Below, in pieces: positions 8,197 to 15,719 of a DNA stretch of 64,000 nucleotides. The DNA is from Acidaminococcus fermentans_A (GTDB lineage Bacteria > Bacillota > Negativicutes > Acidaminococcales > Acidaminococcaceae). Position 1 is the stretch's first letter. Every line of letters begins with the position of its first letter. The stretch lies in contig NZ_JBQOUY010000001.1 in assembly GCF_052216985.1 (NCBI RefSeq), positions 1-64,000 on the forward strand, in the 5' to 3' direction. The translations under genes and the position numbers were made by a program. The notes under the pieces are model-generated. The model saw only the letters and a program-made list of their open reading frames with translations, was not told the DNA's origin and made no database searches.

Positions 8197-9216
8197 ATGC
8201 ATATGGCAGATGCCCTGCTGTCTCCTGGAGTGGCGGGGACGATGTATGCCGTATCCGGCATGGCGGCCTGGTATGCGGTCCGGAAGGTCAAAGAAGAAAA
8301 ACAGGACGAGATCATTCCGGAGATGGGAGTGCTGGGGGCCTTTGTGTTCGCTGCCCAAATGATCAATTTTGCTATTCCCGGCACTGGGTCCTCTGGCCAT
8401 CTCTGCGGGGGCATGCTGCTTTCTGCGGTGGTAGGACCCTATGCCGGTTTCCTGACCCTGATCGGCATCCTGACTCTCCAGTGCCTGGTCTTTGGAGACG
8501 GAGGCCTGCTGGCACTGGGGGCCAATGTATGGAATATGGCTTTTTACGGCTGTTTTGTAGGGGGCGGTATCCTCTGGCCACTCTTGACCCGGCAGGGGCT
8601 GACCAAAAAGACCATTACGGCTGCCAGTGTGATCGGCAGTGTGCTGACCCTCCAGCTGGGGGCGTTTTCCGTTGCAGGAGAAACCTATCTTTCGGGGATC
8701 ACGGAGCTGCCTTTTAGCGCTTTTCTGCTGATGATGCAGCCCATCCATCTGGCCATCGGGTTGGGGGAAGGGCTGATAACTGCGGCGGTGCTGAGCTTTG
8801 TCTATGAAAACCGTCCGGAGATCCTGTGGCAGCCAGCTCCTTTTGAGACGGTGGGACAGAAAGGGACTTGGAGTCGAAAGAAACTGCTGGGGGCTTTGGG
8901 CGCCCTATCCCTTGCAATCGGCGGAGGCTTATCCCTGCTGGCTTCCGAAGATCCAGATGGGCTAGAATGGTCCATTGCCCGGCTGACTGGCTCTCCGGAA
9001 CTGGAAAGCTCGGAACAGGGAATCTATGGAATCGCAGCCCGTATCCAGGAAGTGATGGCCCTATTCCCGGATTATCAGATACCGGGGCTCGAGGGTCCTT
9101 TGGGGACGGCCCTGTCCGGGATCATCGGCACCCTCTTGGCTTGCGGGATCATCTGGTTCCTGGGCAGGAATTTACGGAAGACAGGGCATCATGAAGTCTC
9201 TACACCGCGCCATTGA
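8197..9216 (+). CDS. Nickel ECF-type transporter S-component, CbiM-CbiN-like fusion (LarMN/NikMN)
   Basis: A 339-aa membrane protein. Residues 1 to about 200 form a CbiM/NikM-type substrate-binding component with the conserved metal-binding N-terminus MHMADALLSP. The C-terminal part (about 225-335) is a NikN/PDGLE-like domain with two membrane helices flanking a periplasmic segment. The start at 8197 is fixed by this N-terminus and by a GGGAGGAG site two bases after the larC stop. It works with the next two genes to import nickel, judged from its place in the lar locus; cobalt is the alternative. Confidence 0.88.
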   Translation: MHMADALLSPGVAGTMYAVSGMAAWYAVRKVKEEKQDEIIPEMGVLGAFVFAAQMINFAIPGTGSSGHLCGGMLLSAVVGPYAGFLTLIGILTLQCLVFGDGGLLALGANVWNMAFYGCFVGGGILWPLLTRQGLTKKTITAASVIGSVLTLQLGAFSVAGETYLSGITELPFSAFLLMMQPIHLAIGLGEGLITAAVLSFVYENRPEILWQPAPFETVGQKGTWSRKKLLGALGALSLAIGGGLSLLASEDPDGLEWSIARLTGSPELESSEQGIYGIAARIQEVMALFPDYQIPGLEGPLGTALSGIIGTLLACGIIWFLGRNLRKTGHHEVSTPRH

Positions 9217-9976
9217 GACCATCCATCTGTTGGATGATCTGGCAGGGGAAGATACATTCTTCACCCGGCTGTCCCCCCTGGCCAAGCTGGGGTCCTTGTT
9301 TGTCTTCCTGGTGTCTCTGGCTTCTCTGGGCACGGACCAGCTGGCCAGTGCTTTCCTGCTACTCCTGGTGCTCCCGGCAGGATACCGGCTGGGACGTATC
9401 CCCTGGAAGCAGCCTCTGCGCCAGCTGGTCCCGGTGCTGGGCATGGTGGGAGCGATCGGCCTTATGAACCTGTTCTGGTTCCAGGGACCGCCTGTTCCCC
9501 TGGGACCGGTTGAAGTACCAGGAGGAATCGGAGTACTGCTGCTCCTTGTGTTGAAAGCCATAGGCTGCGTACTGGGGGCTTACCTGCTCCTAGCTACCAC
9601 CTCCCTGGAAAAGCTGGCCTGTGCCCTCCAGAAGCTGCCGCTGCCTCAGGTGCTGATCATATCCCTGCTGCTGACCTGGCGGTATCTGGTGCTGCTGCTC
9701 CAAGAGGGGGACCGGATGGCGTCTGCCTGGCGGCTCCGGGCTCCGGAAAACCGAGGGATCCCTTGGAAAATCAGTGGCAGTCTCCTGGGCCTGCTCTTCC
9801 TCCGGAGCCTGGAGCGAGCCCAACTGGTTTATGAAAGCATGAAGCTCAGAGGTTTCCAAGGCCGTTTCCCGGAACAGGGAACCATAGGATCCCTGAAAGG
9901 AAACCTGCTGCTTTTCGGGGGCACCCTGGCCTGGTGCCTGTTCTGCCGGGTCTGGCTGCCATCTTTTATTTTTTGA
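9191..9976 (+). CDS. Nickel/cobalt ECF transporter transmembrane component (CbiQ/NikQ/LarQ)
   Basis: A 261-aa CbiQ-family integral membrane protein with about five to six helices. Two cytoplasmic coupling regions carry the arginine-containing motif of T-components (ASAWRLRAPE near 175-185 and SMKLRGFQGR near 215-225, the AxxxRG-type signature). It couples the ATPase to the metal-binding subunit. The first 26 bases overlap the end of the preceding gene, which supports cotranslation. Confidence 0.88.
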   Translation: MKSLHRAIETIHLLDDLAGEDTFFTRLSPLAKLGSLFVFLVSLASLGTDQLASAFLLLLVLPAGYRLGRIPWKQPLRQLVPVLGMVGAIGLMNLFWFQGPPVPLGPVEVPGGIGVLLLLVLKAIGCVLGAYLLLATTSLEKLACALQKLPLPQVLIISLLLTWRYLVLLLQEGDRMASAWRLRAPENRGIPWKISGSLLGLLFLRSLERAQLVYESMKLRGFQGRFPEQGTIGSLKGNLLLFGGTLAWCLFCRVWLPSFIF

Positions 9977-10006
9977 TGCCATGATATTCACATCAGGGAG
10001 GTCCTT

Positions 10007-10756
10007 GTGGCTGCTATTTTGACTCTTTCCCAACTGCAATTCCAATATCCATCACTCCGTCCCGGCCAAGATCCGGTCCCCGTCTTCCATGACCTTTCTT
10101 TTGTTCTGGAAGCAGGAGAAAAAGTGGGCCTCATCGGCAGCAATGGGGTGGGGAAGTCTACTCTGCTGAAGCTGCTGGTGGGACTCCTTCCCCTTCAGGG
10201 AGGATACCTGAGTGTGTGCGGCCTGCCTCTCACCGAACAGACTCTCCCCGCCATCCGTCGGAAGACGGGGTATGTTTTCCAAGATTCCGAAAGCCAGCTG
10301 TTCATGCCCACGGTGGAAAGCGATGTATCCTTTGCCCTTAGGAATGCCGGCCTGCCGGCAGAAGAAGTGGAACAAAAGACGGAGAAGGCCCTGGCACAGG
10401 TAGGGATGGAAGGTCTGGCCAGGCGGCAGATCTACAGGCTTTCCGGAGGACAGAAAAAGCTCACTGCCATTGCCGGCCTACTGACCCAGGAACCGGACCT
10501 GCTGTTGATGGATGAACCCTCTGCTGCCTTGGATCCCCGGAACCGTCGGAAACTTGTGGAAATCCTCCGGCAGCTGTCCTGCGTCCAGCTCATCGCTTCT
10601 CACGATTTGGATTTCATCTGGGATACCTGTGATCGGGTGATCCTGTTGGCGGATGGCAGACTCCAGGAGGATAGCTCCGCTCATGATGTATTGTCCAACC
10701 AGTCCCTGCTGGAAGCCTGTGGATTGGAACTCCCTCTGCGGCTGCAGAAAATATGA
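10007..10756 (+). CDS. Nickel/cobalt ECF transporter ATPase (CbiO/NikO/LarO)
   Basis: A 249-aa ABC ATPase that powers the importer. Walker A is GSNGVGKST (about 45-53), the signature is LSGGQKK, and Walker B is LLLMDEP, followed by an H-loop in IASHDLD. The start is a GTG at 10007 with GGGAGG six bases upstream; no ATG fits the family N-terminus. It is the last gene of the larE-to-larO run. A separate strong promoter begins immediately after its stop codon. Confidence 0.9.
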   Translation: MAAILTLSQLQFQYPSLRPGQDPVPVFHDLSFVLEAGEKVGLIGSNGVGKSTLLKLLVGLLPLQGGYLSVCGLPLTEQTLPAIRRKTGYVFQDSESQLFMPTVESDVSFALRNAGLPAEEVEQKTEKALAQVGMEGLARRQIYRLSGGQKKLTAIAGLLTQEPDLLLMDEPSAALDPRNRRKLVEILRQLSCVQLIASHDLDFIWDTCDRVILLADGRLQEDSSAHDVLSNQSLLEACGLELPLRLQKI

Positions 10757-10759
10757 CCC

Positions 10760-10813
10760 TTGACAATAAATGGCATATACCATATACTAACAATAATGGT
10801 ATATGCCATTTAT
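10760..10813 (+). promoter_or_regulatory. Consensus promoter covered by an 18-bp-arm inverted repeat operator
   Basis: TTGACA (10760-10765) and TATACT (10783-10788) are 17 bases apart, a near-consensus promoter. A perfect inverted repeat has arms ATAAATGGCATATACCAT (10766-10783) and ATGGTATATGCCATTTAT (10796-10813), separated by 12 bases. Each arm holds a nearly palindromic core GGYATATRCC, so it looks like two binding sites for a dimeric repressor. One fills the promoter spacer and the other lies at and beyond the expected transcription start. The AAAGGAGG ribosome site follows at once. Confidence 0.8.
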
Positions 10814-10827
10814 AAAGGAGGAATGAG

Positions 10828-11565
10828 ATGCCAAGACCTGTACGGAAACGGACCATCTACCAGAAACCAGACTGCACTTTTTTTGCGGCTGAAGGCTCTC
10901 AAAAAGAGACTGTGCAGCTGACTCTGGATGAATTGGAAGCCCTGCGGCTGATGGATGAAGTGGGGCTGGATCAGGCTGGCTGTGCCCTGCGGATGCATGT
11001 GGGACGCAGCACATTCCAGAATATCCTCAACGGGGCACGGAAAAAGGTAGCCGGAGCGCTGGTCCATGGACGTGACATCGAAATCTACGGGGGCCAGGTG
11101 GAAGTTTCCGACGACGCAGAGCTGGGCTGCTGTACGTTTGCTCTGCGGACCCTGGACCGGGTCGGCGGCATCTCCCAGAGGGAGGAAAAAGAAATGAAAC
11201 TTGCCGTAACCTATGATCCGAAAAACGGAGAAATCTTCCAGCATTTTGGCCGGACCGAATATTTTAAAGTTTACGACCTGGCGGACGGGAAAGTGCAAAA
11301 GTCTGAAGTCTGCAGCACCCAGGGACAGGGCCACGGAGCTTTGGTGGGGGTGCTCCAGCAGCTGGGCGCAGAAGCTGTGATTTGCGGGGGAATCGGAGGA
11401 GGCGCCCAGGAAGGCCTGAAAAAAGCCGGCATTGCCTTCTACGGGGGATGCAGTGGCCAGGCTGACCAGGCGGTAGCCGATTTCCTGGCGGACAAACTCC
11501 AGTACCAGGAAGATATCCAGTGCGACCATCATGGAGACCATCACGAGGGCGGCTGTCATCACTGA
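10828..11565 (+). CDS. DUF134 DNA-binding protein fused to a NifX/NifB-like cofactor-binding domain
   Basis: A 245-aa, two-domain protein. Residues 1 to about 100 are a DUF134 (UPF0251) helix-turn-helix domain, with the pattern LTLDELEALRLMDEVGLDQ followed by the recognition region. Residues about 123-225 match the dinitrogenase iron-molybdenum cofactor-binding (NifX/NifB C-terminal) family: MKLAVTYDPKNGEIFQHFG and VICGGIGGGAQEGL. The tail is rich in His and Cys (CDHHGDHHEGGCHH), a likely metal site. It sits at the end of the lar locus under its own promoter with a large inverted repeat, so it may be a metal- or cofactor-sensing, self-repressing regulator. That role is inference. Confidence 0.82.
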   Translation: MPRPVRKRTIYQKPDCTFFAAEGSQKETVQLTLDELEALRLMDEVGLDQAGCALRMHVGRSTFQNILNGARKKVAGALVHGRDIEIYGGQVEVSDDAELGCCTFALRTLDRVGGISQREEKEMKLAVTYDPKNGEIFQHFGRTEYFKVYDLADGKVQKSEVCSTQGQGHGALVGVLQQLGAEAVICGGIGGGAQEGLKKAGIAFYGGCSGQADQAVADFLADKLQYQEDIQCDHHGDHHEGGCHH

Positions 11566-11585
11566 GGAAAAATGACAAAAGACGA

Positions 11586-11610
11586 GGAGATGTTGCCAAG
11601 CAGCATCTCC
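11586..11610 (+). terminator. Possible terminator hairpin after the DUF134 gene
   Basis: GGAGATGTTG pairs with CAGCATCTCC (one G-U pair) around the five-base loop CCAAG. The following sequence TTATGATATTAT is only weakly T-rich. The stem sequence resembles the ATGTTGC-type hairpins at 14271 and 18127. Confidence 0.5.
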
Positions 11611-11613
11611 TTA

Positions 11614-11622
11614 TGATATTAT
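11614..11622 (+). promoter_or_regulatory. Candidate extended -10 promoter for the tlpA-ccdA pair
   Basis: TGATATTAT gives an extended -10 (TATTAT at 11617-11622) about 45 bases ahead of the tlpA start. No good -35 is seen because the preceding hairpin occupies that region. Confidence 0.35.
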
Positions 11623-11666
11623 AAAGAAAAATTCCTGATTAATATTTTTTCTACAGGAGGAACTTC

Positions 11667-12197
11667 ATGAAATCCAAGTTGATTTTTTCCGCGCTCCTTA
11701 CTGCAGCAGTTCTCTTTGTCACCGGCTGTGGCGGCCCTGCCGGCAGTTCCCAGGGCAGTGCTCCGGCAACTGCTTCCCAGGCTTCTGCCCAGAAGGCCCA
11801 GGCACCGGGATTTTCCCTCAAAGATACCGCCGGGACTTCTCATTCCATCCAGCCCGGCGACGGCAAGATCTATGTAATCAATTTCTGGGCCACCTGGTGC
11901 CCACCCTGCCGGAACGAAATGCCGGAGATGAACGCTTTTGCCAGCAAACACAAGGACAAAGTGACTTTCTATGCCGTAGATCTCCAGGAAGAAAGCAGCA
12001 AAGTCCAGGCCTTCCTAAAAGACAACGGCTATACCCTGCCAGTACTCCTGGACCAGGAGGGGAAAGCAGCAGCCCTGTACAAGGTCCGAGTGGTCCCCAC
12101 TACAGTCATCCTGGATGAAAAAGGGAACATCCTCCAGCGCCACGAAGGCATGGCTACCGCCCAGCAGCTAGAAGACTTCCTGAAAGGGAAACGGTAA
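11667..12197 (+). CDS. TlpA/ResA-like thioredoxin-fold lipoprotein
   Basis: A 176-aa protein with a lipoprotein signal peptide (lipobox FVTGC, lipidated Cys21), a Ser/Ala/Gln-rich linker (22-45) and a TlpA-type thioredoxin domain (about 47-175). The active site is WCPPC with cysteines 78 and 81, and the cis-proline region VVPTTVIL is present. It would act outside the inner membrane as a thiol reductant, probably receiving electrons from the CcdA protein encoded next, whose start overlaps its stop by one base. Its target (cytochrome c, a metalloprotein or a peroxide-stress client) is not visible. Confidence 0.88.
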   Translation: MKSKLIFSALLTAAVLFVTGCGGPAGSSQGSAPATASQASAQKAQAPGFSLKDTAGTSHSIQPGDGKIYVINFWATWCPPCRNEMPEMNAFASKHKDKVTFYAVDLQEESSKVQAFLKDNGYTLPVLLDQEGKAAALYKVRVVPTTVILDEKGNILQRHEGMATAQQLEDFLKGKR

Positions 12198-12883
12198 TGG
12201 GTCCCCTGACCCTGGGGGCCGCTTTTGGAGCAGGGCTCCTGTCCTTTATTTCGCCCTGCGTCTTGCCCATGCTGCCCACTTTCCTGCTGCTCCTGGCAGG
12301 CTCCAGCCAAGAAGGGAAAGAGGGGAGAGAGCGTCTATTGGGCAATACCCTGGCTTTCCTCGCTGGCTTTACCCTGGTTTTCCTGGCTATGGGGGCCACA
12401 GCGACGCTTTTAGGCCAGTTGGTGCTGAACTATTGGAAAGTACTGGAAAAAGCAGCTGGAGTGATCCTGATCCTTTTGGGGCTTTTTATGAGCGGATGGT
12501 GGACGCCTCTTTTTCTCCTCCAGGACAGGAGGCCCTTCCTCCAGCAGAAAAAAGAGGGGATACTGGGTTCTTTCTTTTTGGGAGCTTCCTTCACCCTGGG
12601 CTGGACTCCCTGTACCGGTCCCATCCTGACCGCCATCCTTATGGCCGCCGGCAGCCAGCAGACCGCCCGGCAGGGCATCTTCCTGCTGCTGGCCTATGCC
12701 CTGGGCTTCTGCCTCCCATTTCTTTTGGCAGCGCTCTTCTGGCAGAAAATCGGTTCCACCCTGCGCCGGGGCTACAGCTGGCTGCCCCGGATCCAGAAAG
12801 CTGCAGGTCTCTTTTTGATTATCTTCGGGATCCTCATGCTCAGCGGCATGACGCTCCGGATCATGGCCTTCCTGGCAGGCTAG
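12197..12883 (+). CDS. ccdA: CcdA/DsbD-family thiol-disulfide transmembrane electron carrier
   Basis: A 228-aa, six-helix membrane protein of the CcdA family that moves electrons from cytoplasmic thioredoxin to periplasmic thiol proteins. Cysteines lie in the family positions ISPCVLPMLP (helix 1) and GWTPCTGPIL (helix 4), which form the redox pair. The ATG overlaps the stop of tlpA (TAATG), so the two are translationally coupled and likely partners. Confidence 0.9.
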   Translation: MGPLTLGAAFGAGLLSFISPCVLPMLPTFLLLLAGSSQEGKEGRERLLGNTLAFLAGFTLVFLAMGATATLLGQLVLNYWKVLEKAAGVILILLGLFMSGWWTPLFLLQDRRPFLQQKKEGILGSFFLGASFTLGWTPCTGPILTAILMAAGSQQTARQGIFLLLAYALGFCLPFLLAALFWQKIGSTLRRGYSWLPRIQKAAGLFLIIFGILMLSGMTLRIMAFLAG

Positions 12884-12911
12884 GGACTGCTATCTGGGCA
12901 GCAGTCCCTAG
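12880..12911 (+). terminator. Terminator after ccdA
   Basis: CTAGGGACTGCT and AGCAGTCCCTAG form a perfect 12-bp stem that includes the ccdA stop codon, with an eight-base loop and then ATAATATTTT. The T-tract is modest, but the position is right. Confidence 0.7.
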
Positions 12912-12961
12912 ATAATATTTTAAATATTCTGGACTTTCAGACGAATATCTGGGAGTCTATA

Positions 12962-12970
12962 TGCTATAAT
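12962..12970 (+). promoter_or_regulatory. Extended -10 promoter of the DAACS symporter gene
   Basis: TGC followed by TATAAT (12965-12970) sits about 73 bases upstream of the start codon. No convincing -35 is visible at the right distance. Confidence 0.5.
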
Positions 12971-13042
12971 GGATGCAAAGAGGACTGTAGACGAATTCAA
13001 TACAGTTCTATGTCCCAGATGATCTAAAGGAGGCTGATTGCA

Positions 13043-14266
13043 ATGGATGGAGAACAAAAGAAAAAGAAGATCCCTCTGGCCGGACAGATTTTCATCGCGC
13101 TGATCCTGGGGATCATGGCAGGGCTGGCCCTGCAGGGGAATGTAAAATTTGCTGTAACGTACATCAAACCCTTTGGCACAATCTTCCTGAATCTGGTGAA
13201 ATTCATCGTGGGTCCCATCGTCCTCTTTTCCATCATGGCAGGAGTCGTTTCCCTCAGCGATATCCGGAAACTGGGATCCATAGGCGGCATCACCCTGGTC
13301 TATTATTTCATTACCACCGCCATTGCTACCACCATCGGGCTATTCATCGCCAACAGCTTCAAGCCTATATTTCCAGCCCTGTCCGTGGCGGAACTGTCTT
13401 TTAAGGTCAAAGGGGGATCCACAGGTCCTATGAAGATGCTGGTGGATCTGTTTCCCTCCAACTTCCTGGCGCCCTTGACCAGTGCCAATATGCTCCAAGT
13501 CATCGTCATGGCGCTATTGATCGGGATCGCTATCATCGCCCTGGGGAAAAGGGGCGAAAAAGCCGCTGATTTCATCAATACCTGGAATGAAGTCTTCATG
13601 AAAGTCATGGAAATGATCCTGGCTCTGTCTCCTATCGGGGTATTCTGCTTGTTATGTCCAGTGGTCGCCCAGAACGGGCCTGCGGTCATTGGCTCTCTGG
13701 CCAAAGTCATCCTTTGTGCCTACATCGCCTATGCTCTCCATGCTATCCTGGTCTATTCCATGGCGGTCCGGGCCGTCGGCGGAATGAGTCCGCTGAAATT
13801 CTTCAAGGGCATGATGCCGGCTATGCTATTCGCTTTTTCCAGTGCTTCTTCGGTAGGGACCCTGCCCATCAATATGGAATGTGCCAACAAACTGGGAGCC
13901 TCTAAAGAAGTCACCAGTTTCGCCCTGCCGCTGGGGGCCACCATCAACATGGACGGGACGGCTATCTATCAGGGTGTCTGTGCCGTATTCATCGCATCCT
14001 GTTATGGGCTGGACCTGACCCTGTCCCAGATGCTCACCATCGTGGTGACCGCTACCTTGGCTTCCGTAGGGACGGCGGGTGTGCCCGGTGCTGGGATGAT
14101 CATGCTGGCCATGGTACTGGCCTCTGTCAATCTGCCGGTAGATGGTATTGCCCTAGTAGCCGGTGTGGACCGGATCTTCGATATGGGCCGTACCACCCTG
14201 AACATCACCGGTGACGCCTCCTGCGCCATCATCGTGACCCATTTGCTGGAGAAGAAGAAGAAATAG
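13043..14266 (+). CDS. Dicarboxylate/amino acid:cation symporter (DctA/GltP family)
   Basis: A 407-aa DAACS-family secondary transporter. Recognisable parts include the serine-rich hairpin motif SSASSVGTLP, the substrate and cation site NMDGTA, and AGVPGAGMIML-type glycine-rich segment in the C-terminal half, with about eight membrane helices and two re-entrant hairpins. Likely substrates are glutamate/aspartate or C4-dicarboxylates with sodium or protons; sequence alone does not decide. It stands alone between terminators. The start has an AAGGAGG site. Confidence 0.88.
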   Translation: MDGEQKKKKIPLAGQIFIALILGIMAGLALQGNVKFAVTYIKPFGTIFLNLVKFIVGPIVLFSIMAGVVSLSDIRKLGSIGGITLVYYFITTAIATTIGLFIANSFKPIFPALSVAELSFKVKGGSTGPMKMLVDLFPSNFLAPLTSANMLQVIVMALLIGIAIIALGKRGEKAADFINTWNEVFMKVMEMILALSPIGVFCLLCPVVAQNGPAVIGSLAKVILCAYIAYALHAILVYSMAVRAVGGMSPLKFFKGMMPAMLFAFSSASSVGTLPINMECANKLGASKEVTSFALPLGATINMDGTAIYQGVCAVFIASCYGLDLTLSQMLTIVVTATLASVGTAGVPGAGMIMLAMVLASVNLPVDGIALVAGVDRIFDMGRTTLNITGDASCAIIVTHLLEKKKK

Positions 14267-14270
14267 AAAG

Positions 14271-14299
14271 GGGGTATTGCACGTTTGGTGCAACACCCC
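14271..14299 (+). repeat. GGGGTATTGCAC-type hairpin after the symporter gene
   Basis: GGGGTATTGCAC (14271-14282) pairs with GTGCAACACCCC (14288-14299) with one mismatch and a five-base loop. It closely resembles the hairpin at 18127-18159 and loosely that at 11586, suggesting a dispersed hairpin family. No T-tract follows directly. Confidence 0.55.
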
Positions 14300-14455
14300 G
14301 GTCTCGGGTCTCGAACCGTGAGTCGCGGGCTTGTTGGCACAGGCCGAAAATTCCGCTTTGCAGATTCCATTGGATTTTGCTTTATTATCCTATAGAAAAA
14401 GGACAAATGGCTTAAAACGTACAGGCTCGCAACCCGCGACCCGTGACTCGAGACG
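14300..14455. repeat. GC-rich extragenic repeat with imperfect inverted arms
   Basis: The left arm (about 14300-14332) and right arm (about 14419-14455) are imperfect inverted copies built from the same words (GTCTCGAGTC, ACGGGTCGCGGG), separated by about 85 bases without a gene. The permuted, GC-rich words are unlike surrounding coding sequence and are typical of dispersed repetitive extragenic elements. Confidence 0.5.
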
Positions 14456-14485
14456 GAGAGTGTGAATTTTTCACACTCTCTTTTT
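14456..14485 (+). terminator. Intrinsic terminator
   Basis: GAGAGTGTGA and TCACACTCTC form a perfect 10-bp stem with loop ATTTT, followed by TTTTT. It terminates rightward transcription from the symporter gene and touches the stop codon of the convergent radical SAM gene. Confidence 0.85.
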
Positions 14486-15084
14486 CACGCAAAATGTCTC
14501 ACCCGCAGCTTGATGCCGCAGCTTTCTGCTACTTTCCGGCTGGCTTCGATCTGTTCTGGAGGCAGTACGTCCACCACCGTCATCCGGGTGTCGGGTATCT
14601 TCTTTTTGCATTCCCGGGCAAAATCCAGCATGGCCTGATAAGCTCCGGGCAGGGTAGGGCGGGTCACCTTATTGTAATCCGCTTCATCCGGCGCATTGAG
14701 ACTGATAGATACGGCATCCAGCACCTGGGCCAGTTCCGGTACGATATCCCGGCCGTTTTCCAGGGAACCCAACCCATTGGTATTCACCCTCAGCTTCAGT
14801 TCTGGATGGGTCTTCCGCACATACCGGGCCGTCTTCAGCATCAGGTCCAAGGCACAGGTCGGTTCCCCGTACCCGCAGAAGACCAGTTCTTTGAATCCGG
14901 TGAAATCAAAGGCGTCCACTGCGGCTTTTATCTGGTCCCAGTTGGGATTCGCTTTGTGCCAGAGGGTAGGAGCATCCCCGATCCCTTCATGCTGGAACCG
15001 GACACAGAATGTGCACCGGCAGTTGCACAGATTGGTCAAATTGGCATATACACCATCTTTATAAGTATAAAGAATCTGAGCCAT
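14485..15084 (-). CDS. TatD-associated-type radical SAM protein
   Basis: A 199-aa radical SAM protein. The cluster motif CxxxCxxC is at cysteines 20, 24 and 27 (with an additional Cys22), followed by the GEP-type motif CGYGEPT near 90-96 and a core SAM-binding barrel. It resembles the short family often encoded beside tatD nucleases, whose reaction is unknown; no tatD is next to it here. Its start overlaps the end of the upstream ECF S-component gene by 26 bases, so it belongs to the vitamin B6 group at least transcriptionally. Confidence 0.75.
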   Translation of the reverse strand: MAQILYTYKDGVYANLTNLCNCRCTFCVRFQHEGIGDAPTLWHKANPNWDQIKAAVDAFDFTGFKELVFCGYGEPTCALDLMLKTARYVRKTHPELKLRVNTNGLGSLENGRDIVPELAQVLDAVSISLNAPDEADYNKVTRPTLPGAYQAMLDFARECKKKIPDTRMTVVDVLPPEQIEASRKVAESCGIKLRVRHFA

Positions 15085-15625
15085 GGTATTTCGTCATCCT
15101 TTCTGTTTTTACGAAAATCTTGTTTTTCACGTCCTGTTTATCCAGTACACCGGCCACCAGGTAATAGAACAGCAGGCTCCCGCCAGACTGGATGGCACTT
15201 CCCAAGATGGAAGTGACCAGGGCTGCATAGGACCCGAAGATCAGCCTTTCGGCCAGATAATAGCCAATGGTAGAAATGATCCAGGACAGGAAGGGGGCGA
15301 TCCGGTTCCGGGTACAGAGCAGTTTCTGGGCTTTCCAGGTAAAAGGCAGGGTAATCAGGGCTTTGATGATAAGGGTAGACGATGCCCACATGGGAGAAGT
15401 CAGGAGATCCGCCAGCCCTCCGCCGATGGCTGCCGCCAGGAGTGCGTAAGGCTGGGGCAAGAGGGAAGCTGCCACATAGATCAGGGTATCCCCGAAATGG
15501 AGATAGCCCCCGTTGGCGCCCATGGGGATATGGCAGATATAAGCCGTAAAGAGACAGATAAGACCTGCGAACAAGCCTGTCAGGACCAACAGCCGAAGCC
15601 GTTCCTGTGGATTCCTTTGTTTCAT
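15059..15625 (-). CDS. ECF transporter S component, probably for vitamin B6
   Basis: A 188-aa hydrophobic protein with about five to six helices, resembling the TIGR04002-type substrate-binding components of energy-coupling factor importers. The substrate assignment (pyridoxine or relatives) rests on the adjacent pyridoxal kinase gene and is inference. The ATPase and T-components would be shared and encoded elsewhere. ATG at 15625 is chosen, with AAAGGAA upstream; an in-frame TTG two codons earlier is possible. Confidence 0.7.
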   Translation of the reverse strand: MKQRNPQERLRLLVLTGLFAGLICLFTAYICHIPMGANGGYLHFGDTLIYVAASLLPQPYALLAAAIGGGLADLLTSPMWASSTLIIKALITLPFTWKAQKLLCTRNRIAPFLSWIISTIGYYLAERLIFGSYAALVTSILGSAIQSGGSLLFYYLVAGVLDKQDVKNKIFVKTERMTKYHGSDSLYL

Positions 15626-15719
15626 GAGCAATCAATTCCTTTCAATATGATTTATCATAACAACGCCAATAAAGCACAACAGCGGGCCCTCCCTATTTTT
15701 ACTTCTGCCAGGTTCCACT

